NCBI GenBank assembly: GCA_964627935.1
Contig: CAZVLB010000001.1
Coordinates: 310,001 to 374,000 of the forward strand
DNA length: 64,000 nucleotides
Origin: JAABVY01 sp964627935
GTDB taxonomy: Bacteria; Zixibacteria; MSB-5A5; JAABVY01
Direction: 5' to 3'
The notes under the pieces were generated by a model, which made no database searches, was not told where the DNA came from, and was given only the letters and a program-made list of their open reading frames with translations. Shown in pieces: positions 19,416 to 25,651 of the stretch; the first letter of the stretch is position 1; each line of letters starts with the position of its first letter. Both the position numbers and the translations under genes were made by a program.

Positions 19416-20903
19416 ATGAAATTAGCAAAGACACTGGGCGAACTGAAAAAGATGGGCTATAAAAGCCTCTCCACAAAAGATGAACTCAGAAAAAACCTGA
19501 TTCGCATGATAAAGGAAAATAAACCTCGTTTTCCGGGCATAATCGGCTACGAACGCAGTGTTATACCACAACTGGAAAACGCCATACTTTCAAGGCATGA
19601 TCTGCTTCTGCTGGGTCTGCGCGGCCAGGCCAAGACACGGATCCTGCGTCAGTTGAGTAACCTGCTGGATGAGTATATACCGGTCATCAAGGGCAGTCAA
19701 TTGAACGAGGATCCATTTGTGCCGATTTCGGATAAATATATCAAACTGGCCTCAGAGGCCGGGGATGAACTGGAAATCGAATGGCTGCATCGTGACCAGC
19801 GCTACAATGAAAAGCTGGCCACCCCGGATGTGACCGTGGCCGACCTGATCGGCGATCTCGATCCGATTAAGGCCGTGCGCGAGAAGCTGGATATTTCCAA
19901 TGAAGAGGTGATTCACTGGGGTATTGTCCCGCGCACAAACCGGGGCATATTTGCAATCAATGAGCTTCCCGATCTTCAGCCGCGTATCCAGGTGGCGCTC
20001 TTAAATATTCTCGAGGAAAACGATCTTCAGATTCGCGGATTTCCGATTCGAATTCCATTGGATATGGTGCTGGCATTTACAGCCAATCCGGAGGATTATA
20101 CCAACCGGGGCAATATCATCACGCCCCTGAAGGATAGAATTGCCTCGCAAATAAATACGCATTATCCGAAAAATCTCGAAGATTCGCGCAGGATCACCGA
20201 GCAGGAGGCCTGGGCCACGCGTGATGTCACCATCCAGGTACCGGATATAATGAAAGATATCATCGAGGAAATAGCATTCCGTGCCCGTGAAAGCGAATAT
20301 GTCGATCAGACCTCCGGAGTATCGGCCCGTCTGACAATATCGGCCTATGAAAACCTGCTTTCCAATATCGAGCGGCGCGCGGCAATAAATAACGACAGTG
20401 ATATATATCCGCGAGTTTCCGACCTGTATGCGGTTCTTCCATCTATTATGGGCAAGATTGAACTGGTTTATGAAGGCGAGCAGGAGGGGCCCAATATCGT
20501 GGCCGTAAATCTTATCGGTGAGGCGGTCAGGGCCGTATTCGATCGTGTATTTCCTCCTCCCAGGACCGAGCACAGAAGAGCACAAATTGATGATGATGAA
20601 ATCGATCATCCCTCACTGCGCGAGGAATCTATCTATGAGCCGATTGTCGATTTCTTTTCGTCCGGCCGCAAGCTGGAGATTTCCGATGAAATGCCCTATG
20701 CCGAGTATAAGAAATCGCTGTATGATATTGTGGGATTGAAAGAGATCGTCAAGAAATACCTTGAGCCCAAAGATGAACATGAGCTTCTGGTGATGATGGA
20801 ATTCGTGCTCGAGGGGCTCCATCAGTTCAATATCATAGCCAAGGAATCGCCGGACAACAAATATATTTACACCGATATGATTCAGAGAATCCTGAGGAGC
20901 TGA
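19416..20903 (+). CDS. MoxR/magnesium-chelatase-like AAA+ ATPase
   Basis: A 495-residue AAA+ protein. The Walker A is GLRGQAKT (67-74), with Ala in place of the last Gly as in MoxR proteins. The Walker B region reads GIFAINELPDL, with Asn182-Glu183 where Asp-Glu is usual. Sensor 1 is AFTANPEDYT. The start is set by GGAAGGG 6-12 bases ahead of ATG 19416. A VWA protein follows after 5 bases. Such ATPase/VWA pairs act as chaperones or metal-insertion machines (RavA-ViaA, MoxR, ChlI-ChlD); nothing here names the client. The C-terminal 150 residues are not recognised. Confidence 0.82.
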   Translation: MKLAKTLGELKKMGYKSLSTKDELRKNLIRMIKENKPRFPGIIGYERSVIPQLENAILSRHDLLLLGLRGQAKTRILRQLSNLLDEYIPVIKGSQLNEDPFVPISDKYIKLASEAGDELEIEWLHRDQRYNEKLATPDVTVADLIGDLDPIKAVREKLDISNEEVIHWGIVPRTNRGIFAINELPDLQPRIQVALLNILEENDLQIRGFPIRIPLDMVLAFTANPEDYTNRGNIITPLKDRIASQINTHYPKNLEDSRRITEQEAWATRDVTIQVPDIMKDIIEEIAFRARESEYVDQTSGVSARLTISAYENLLSNIERRAAINNDSDIYPRVSDLYAVLPSIMGKIELVYEGEQEGPNIVAVNLIGEAVRAVFDRVFPPPRTEHRRAQIDDDEIDHPSLREESIYEPIVDFFSSGRKLEISDEMPYAEYKKSLYDIVGLKEIVKKYLEPKDEHELLVMMEFVLEGLHQFNIIAKESPDNKYIYTDMIQRILRS

Positions 20904-20908
20904 CAACT

Positions 20909-22000
20909 ATGCGTTTTATATATTCGGAATGGGATGATTCCGCTTTTGAACAATTGAAATATATGCGCGACCTGATGTCGATCTTTAATTACCTGTTGCT
21001 TCAAGTCAATGGCGATGCGGATCGGGCATTGGAGCTGATGCGCAAATTGAAGGGCGCGGGAGTCCTGCCCAAAGATTATGATCTGGAGAAATTCGAAAAA
21101 CAGCTCCAGAAAGACAACATGGTTCAAAAGCAGGATCAAAGATTTTCCCTGACACGCAAGGGTGAGCGTGGTCTCAGGCGCGATTCCTTCGAGCAGATTT
21201 TCCAGCATCTGCGCAAAGCCGGTCCGGGTGGCCACAAAATACCGCTGGATGGCGGGGCATCAGAAGAAGCATTGCCCGAAAAGCGGGATTATAAGTTCGG
21301 CGATGAATTCAGTAAGATCGATTTTAAATCATCGTTGATGAATTCGATCACACGCACCGGTTCGCTGGGCATGGATATGTCCGAGGAGGACCTGGAGGTT
21401 TATGAGGCCGAGCAGAAAACCAGTTGCGCGACTGTGATGCTGATCGATGTTTCTCATTCGATGGTACTCTACGGCGAGGATAGAATTACGCCTGCCAAGC
21501 AGGTGGCCATGGCATTTTCGGAGCTGATTCTTACAAAGTATCCCAAGGACAGCCTCAATATCGTTCTTTTCGGCGATTTCGCTAAAGAGGTGCAGGTCAA
21601 GGAACTGCCTTACATCGGGGTGGGACCGTATCATACCAATACCAAGGCCGGGTTGCAGATGGCGCGCAATATTCTCTTGAAAAAGAAGAATGTAAACAAG
21701 CAGATCTTCATGATCACCGACGGTAAGCCCTCGATGATTAACCGCCGCAATGGCAGTATATACAAAAACCCGATCGGGCTCGATCCGGTGATTGTTAATC
21801 GTACGCTGGATGAGGCGATAATCTGCCGCCGCAAAAAAATCCCGATTACGACATTCATGATTACTGACGATCCCTATCTGCAGCAGTTCGTGGCCAGGAT
21901 GACCGAACTCAATCATGGCCGGGCCTATTTTTCATCTGCGCAGAATCTGGGCGATTATATCTTCTGGGATTTCGTCAGCCATCGACGCAAAAAGAAATAA
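20909..22000 (+). CDS. VWA-domain protein, partner of the MoxR-like ATPase
   Basis: A 363-residue protein with a charged N-terminal region (1-165) and a von Willebrand A domain (about 170-355). The metal site is complete at its first motif, D180-V-S-H-S184, and a later TDGKPS carries the expected Asp. The N-terminal part looks helical and has no membrane segment, so the protein is cytoplasmic. It follows the ATPase by 5 bases and would be its adaptor or substrate receptor. A strong terminator follows directly. Confidence 0.85.
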   Translation: MRFIYSEWDDSAFEQLKYMRDLMSIFNYLLLQVNGDADRALELMRKLKGAGVLPKDYDLEKFEKQLQKDNMVQKQDQRFSLTRKGERGLRRDSFEQIFQHLRKAGPGGHKIPLDGGASEEALPEKRDYKFGDEFSKIDFKSSLMNSITRTGSLGMDMSEEDLEVYEAEQKTSCATVMLIDVSHSMVLYGEDRITPAKQVAMAFSELILTKYPKDSLNIVLFGDFAKEVQVKELPYIGVGPYHTNTKAGLQMARNILLKKKNVNKQIFMITDGKPSMINRRNGSIYKNPIGLDPVIVNRTLDEAIICRRKKIPITTFMITDDPYLQQFVARMTELNHGRAYFSSAQNLGDYIFWDFVSHRRKKK

Positions 22001-22001
22001 A

Positions 22002-22030
22002 AAATACCGCACGGGCCCCGGGCGGTATTT
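22002..22030. terminator. Bidirectional terminator between convergent genes
   Basis: AAATACCGC and GCGGTATTT form a 9-base stem around a GC-rich loop, with A tracts before and T residues after. It serves the VWA gene (plus) and the barrel-protein gene (minus). Confidence 0.8.
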
Positions 22031-22055
22031 CTATGAGCATATTAATTAGCCCTAA

Positions 22056-23138
22056 TCAAAATCTTACCAGAAATCCGAGTGTTGCCGAGAAGCTGTCATA
22101 TTCAAAAAGCTTATAGGTTGAATTATTATTCTGATAATCTATTCTTAAAGATGGCTCCAGGTGTAAACCCGAACTCATCGGCATCGGCCAGCTGGCATTC
22201 AGGTACAGCCGCCTCTGGTCGTCATTGCGATGCCTGACCCAATCGAGGGGCTCGAGGCTGGTCAGAAAACGTTTATCCCAGTAACCCGCTCCGCCTGTCA
22301 GGATTACGCTGGGTATTATATATGCCTTAAGATTCAAGATAACCGACCTGCCATCCCAGACCGAGGCCCATGGCGACAAAAAGCCGGTGGCATAACTGAG
22401 CACATACTGCCCTCCATAATCGGAGAACTCGGAATAATAAAATGTCAGGTTCATGCCGATTTTATTGCCCAGCGGACGGGAATAGCGGGGGGAGAAGTAA
22501 AACATCTTCAGGTCACCTTCGATAAAACCCAGCACCTGGGGCCAGGTGTAAATCGTTGATGTGTCGATGTAATTATAATTGGCGAATGAATAACCGACCT
22601 CGAGGTCAAAGCTGTTTTTGCCGAACAGGGTGACATTGCTTCCCGCGAAAATCTCGAAGGCCTCTTTATCGGCTTCATCGGAGTTGACATATTTCGAACT
22701 GCTGTATTTGGCCCCAAAACGTATCTGCGCAGTACCCGTAAGATTAAATCCCATAGATGCCAGCATATCCAGGTCATTTGTGTTATAGACACTGAATGAC
22801 TCTCGATATGAACGACTCTGATAGTTAAGATTGAGGTACAGCGCCAGGGGAAAATTATCGGGAGTCGGAATGGCGGTTATCGATCCGCCCGCTACAATAT
22901 TGCCCAGGCCGACAATTTCATGATAATAATTGTATTCGCTGTTCAGACTGATTTCCACCTGGGGAATTGGATAATAATTAAATCTGCCGGCCGAGCGTGA
23001 ATAAGAATCGCTTATCCCCGATGAATCGAGCAGAAGATTGTCGCTGAAGTTCTTGCTGAAATTGAATTCAAAACCGAAATCGGCATAGGCGCCTGATGCC
23101 ATCAGGAGAATTAAAGCGGAAACAAGTAATGATTTCAT
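22056..23138 (-). CDS. Outer-membrane beta-barrel protein, unknown function
   Basis: A 360-residue protein with a signal peptide ending ASGAYA and then alternating amphipathic strands rich in Tyr, Phe, Ser and Asn. It ends in GFLVRF with a C-terminal Phe, the usual BAM recognition signal. I count enough strands for a barrel of about 16, which is only an estimate. I do not recognise the family. The small calcium-repeat protein gene lies 18 bases upstream on the same strand, so the two probably form an operon and may act together at the outer membrane. Confidence 0.75.
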   Translation of the reverse strand: MKSLLVSALILLMASGAYADFGFEFNFSKNFSDNLLLDSSGISDSYSRSAGRFNYYPIPQVEISLNSEYNYYHEIVGLGNIVAGGSITAIPTPDNFPLALYLNLNYQSRSYRESFSVYNTNDLDMLASMGFNLTGTAQIRFGAKYSSSKYVNSDEADKEAFEIFAGSNVTLFGKNSFDLEVGYSFANYNYIDTSTIYTWPQVLGFIEGDLKMFYFSPRYSRPLGNKIGMNLTFYYSEFSDYGGQYVLSYATGFLSPWASVWDGRSVILNLKAYIIPSVILTGGAGYWDKRFLTSLEPLDWVRHRNDDQRRLYLNASWPMPMSSGLHLEPSLRIDYQNNNSTYKLFEYDSFSATLGFLVRF

Positions 23139-23156
23139 AATCAGGTCCCGGGATGA

Positions 23157-23603
23157 TCAGTAACACACTCCGCCCGGGCAGCCGCTCGAGACTGCGCCGC
23201 TGCCAATACCATTGCCGGCCCCGAAATCATTACCGGCCTCGAAGCCGCCGCGCAGGCTGGAAATCCCGCAGCAGTTGCTTGAAAGCCTGCCGAATCTTTC
23301 GGAGTTGGCCATGTATATTGTCAGGTCGAATGTGTTTAGCTGTCCAAAAGGTGAATTGGTGGGCTGTTCTATATCTTCATTTGATTCCTGATTGTATTCG
23401 TTTTCCTTGTTCTCGGAAACATCCGGGATCCCGTTGGCATCTTCATCAGTCAGATTATCATCAAAACCATCGCCGTCACGGTCGACAAATGATTCTTCGG
23501 CCTGTTTGTCCCTCTCAACATCATTCGCCGAAACAAATGCCGGTATGATCAGAAATAGAGTAAACATAAGGAGTGTGAGAGTTTTAATCAGGGTTGATCT
23601 CAT
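23157..23603 (-). CDS. Small secreted protein with calcium-repeat motif and Cys/Gly-rich tail
   Basis: A 148-residue protein starting at the ATG preceded by AGGAGGATCAGC. After a signal peptide (cut near FVSA) comes a TSP3/EF-hand-like segment (DRDGDGFDDNLTDEDANG), an acidic Asn/Gln-rich linker, a compact middle part (FDLTIYMANSERFGR) and a tail rich in Gly with Cys pairs (SSNCCG and GCPGGVCY at the end). I do not recognise it. It lies 18 bases upstream of the barrel protein and is probably its operon partner. Confidence 0.6.
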   Translation of the reverse strand: MRSTLIKTLTLLMFTLFLIIPAFVSANDVERDKQAEESFVDRDGDGFDDNLTDEDANGIPDVSENKENEYNQESNEDIEQPTNSPFGQLNTFDLTIYMANSERFGRLSSNCCGISSLRGGFEAGNDFGAGNGIGSGAVSSGCPGGVCY

Positions 23604-23919
23604 GCTGATCCTCCTGCTGTCTATACAAAGCTTTAGGTTTGATTTTTCTCGCATTCAATTGAACTATAATATATACGCTTAAAAATATAATCAATTAGCT
23701 AAGTTTATCAAGAAGATAAACTATTTTCTTCGTATCACATATAAACAAAATAACACAAGTGATCCAATATCAGCAAATTAAACCAATTTGGCCGGAAAAT
23801 GCCATAAAATTATGCAATAAAATATGTTGCATAATTGCAAAATTTACTTATTTTATAATGATTACTGGCCAAAATGCCTTGCTTAAATGCTACTGCTAAC
23901 ATATAGGAGGAATAGCCTC
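23604..23919. other. AT-rich divergent intergenic region
   Basis: A stretch of 316 bases between the minus-strand calcium-repeat gene and the plus-strand thioredoxin-like gene, markedly richer in A and T than the flanks. It must hold both promoters, but I cannot fix them. Its one clear structure is the 10-base inverted repeat at 23808-23836. Confidence 0.7.
23808..23836. promoter_or_regulatory. Perfect 10-base inverted repeat, operator candidate
   Basis: AATTATGCAA and TTGCATAATT are perfect arms separated by 9 bases, about 85-110 bases ahead of the thioredoxin-like gene. The arms are spaced about two helical turns centre to centre, as for a dimeric regulator. No T tract follows, so termination is unlikely. 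Confidence 0.5.
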
Positions 23920-24900
23920 ATGCGCATCACGAGATGTAAACACATCCGGCATTCTGGCGCAATTCTATTTTCTCTCCTGTTTTTATTGATCTCAGCAGTT
24001 ACACTGACAGCCTCGGACTTCGTGGCTGACAAGGACAAAGCCTGTCTCTATGAAGGCAATCTTGAAAGTGTGCAACCGGCTGATCATGAATTTCCGGAGG
24101 GTCTTAAGAATCGTGCGCCCTACCAGGGGGTATTGAAAATTTATGTCTGCGAAAAGGTCTCACGTTATAATGATTATCAGGGCGATCCCTACGAGCATGG
24201 ATTTCTTGAGTTTGCCTATGATACGTCATTGAATCTCGAGTATCAGCAGACATTTAATCGCACGCTTACATGGGATCCCGCCAATCATGGCTGGAGCGGC
24301 GTTACCTCCGATAATATCGAGGTGATCGCGGTACTTTTTAACCACATGGAAGGCCATCATGCTTATTCCGATCCGCCCAGCGGTGGTCATTTTCTGGCCT
24401 ACTATGCTGATGCGACTGCAAAGGCCGAACCGGGTGGAACCGGCCATAATCAGGCCAGTGGCAGTTATACTCATACAGTATTTGTTGAAGAAGCAACATC
24501 GGGTACATGAGGATCCTGTCCAGCAACGCGGGTCGCGTTGAGCACACTGTACGGGTTCGGAACCCACAATTTCCACTATGTTGCATTAGTTACCCAAAAT
24601 TCATATGTTGGCCAGAGATTGAGCCAGCTAAATACCTACTATACTCCAACGACATACATCGATGCCGGCCAATCGCTTGTGGTCGGTGGCTACAGTAACC
24701 CCAGTTATTATGGCGGATTTATTGAAACCTCCGGCGAAAGACAGGTGCCCGAAATAGACCTTATCGTCAGTATGACCGCACAGGCAGGAAATACATATGA
24801 AATTGATATTTCGGCAACCCTGAATACTTTTATCAATGCCCCACCAAACAAGCCCTCGATCCCGGCCGGCGTGCAGCAGGGCACACTCATGACCGATTAA
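23920..24900 (+). CDS. Candidate selenoprotein: secreted thioredoxin-like protein with in-frame TGA
   Basis: Starts at ATG 23920 after AGGAGG, with a signal peptide (cut near LTAS). A strand-rich N-terminal domain (about 40-190) is followed by a thioredoxin-like domain. The frame meets TGA at codon 197 and continues without any shift: E-E-A-T-S-G-T-(TGA)-G-S-C-P-A-T-R-V-A-L. From the fold, this is the site of the first Cys of CxxC (C-G-P-C-P in relatives I recall), so TGA would be selenocysteine with Cys200 as partner. A cis-Pro motif follows (YYTPTTYIDAG). A hairpin of SECIS form lies 20 bases past the TGA. The frame ends at TAA 24898-24900, after which PKD-dockerin coding continues in the same frame. 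The alternative is a pseudogene with two nonsense changes. No sel genes are in this window. Confidence 0.7.
24524..24540 (+). promoter_or_regulatory. SECIS-like stem-loop downstream of in-frame TGA
   Basis: CAACGCG and CGCGTTG form a perfect 7-base stem closed by the 3-base loop GGT. The loop starts 21 bases after the TGA at 24508-24510. Bacterial SECIS elements sit directly downstream of the UGA with a small apical loop containing an early G (the E. coli fdhF loop contains AGGUC; here the tip reads GGGTC). The codons here (ACG CGG GTC GCG TTG) are GC-rich compared with the flanks, as if held by structure. Confidence 0.6.
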
Positions 24901-25347
24901 ACTTACACAAGCTCGACAACTGATATTGAAGGTGACCAGTTGTGGTACAAGTGGGACTGGGGTGACGGTCAGCAGAGTGACTGGCTGGGACCGTATGAAT
25001 CCGGCGAGGAAGCTTCGGCTACTCACAGCTGGGATGTGTCAAATACATACCAGATCAAGGTCAAGGCCAAAGATATCTATGATGCCGAAAGCTTATGGTC
25101 GACAGCATTCTTTGCTTATTTTGAAGGTATGCCATATATTTGCGGTGATGCAAACGGCGATGAGGGGATCAATGTCTCCGATGCTGTCTGGATCATCAAC
25201 TATGTGTTCGTAACCGGAAGTCCTCCACCGGATCCATTGGAATCCGGCAATGTCAATTGTGACAGCGGAGTGAATGTCTCCGATGCTGTCTGGATCATCA
25301 ATTACGTTTTCGTAACCGGCAGCCCCGGACCATGCGAATGCAAGTAA
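24901..25347 (+). pseudogene. PKD-like and dockerin part of the thioredoxin-like gene, cut off by TAA
   Basis: Continues in the same frame as the preceding gene directly after TAA 24898-24900. The join reads T-D-(stop)-T-Y-T-S-S-T-T-D, where related PKD-type domains would have Tyr (TAT or TAC). The PKD-like segment (WYKWDWGDGQQSDW, then HSWDVSNTYQIKVKAKD) leads to a type I dockerin with two calcium loops (GDANGDEGINVSDAVWIIN and the second NVSDAVWIINYVF copy), ending in CECK. No ribosome site is evident after the TAA. Either the gene is broken, the base is a sequencing error, or the stop is suppressed. A terminator follows. Confidence 0.65.
25171..25301 (+). repeat. Two identical 29-base dockerin repeats
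   Basis: The 29 bases at 25171-25199 (starting AATGTCTCCGATGC) recur exactly at 25273-25301, 102 bases apart. They encode the N-V-S-D-A-V-W-I-I calcium-loop helix of the two dockerin halves. Near copies occur at the 3' ends of the other dockerin genes. Confidence 0.85.
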
Positions 25348-25364
25348 TATAGAATACCACTATT

Positions 25365-25402
25365 GATCCGCGTCTGATATACTGGACGCGGATTTTTTTT
25401 TG
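25365..25402 (+). terminator. Rho-independent terminator after dockerin segment
   Basis: ATCCGCGTC and GACGCGGAT form a 9-base stem followed by a run of nine T residues. It lies 19 bases past the TAA of the dockerin frame, which supports transcription of the whole interrupted gene as one unit. Confidence 0.9.
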
Positions 25403-25651
25403 GCTTTTCCACATAATACAAGATGTAAAAAGTCTTGTATGGCATTCAATCACATAGAGTTAAATGGTTGACATTGAAGTAAATCTAAATATATTTAGAG
25501 TACAAATGATGGTCATATCTGTCTCATTTATGGTCTTACATACGCTATCCTCAAAAGGATGGACTTCTATGGGATAAAGCAACAGGCTTCCAAAAGTTTT
25601 TTCTCACAAAAGTGAAAATGATAATCTTCATATAATCCGAAGGGAAAAAAG
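25403..25651 (+). other. Leader region of the C25 peptidase gene
   Basis: AT-rich non-coding stretch between the terminator and the peptidase gene. It contains a small imperfect hairpin (TTTCTCAC, AAAA, GTGAAAA) near 25600 and the ribosome site AAGGGA just before the ATG. I recognise no riboswitch class in it. Confidence 0.5.

Noticed and set aside
24508..25347. Simple pseudogene with two random nonsense mutations as the sole explanation
   Set aside because: Kept as an alternative but not preferred: the TGA falls exactly on the thioredoxin catalytic Cys and is followed by a perfect SECIS-like stem at the right distance, which chance decay does not explain. The TAA does look like decay or error.
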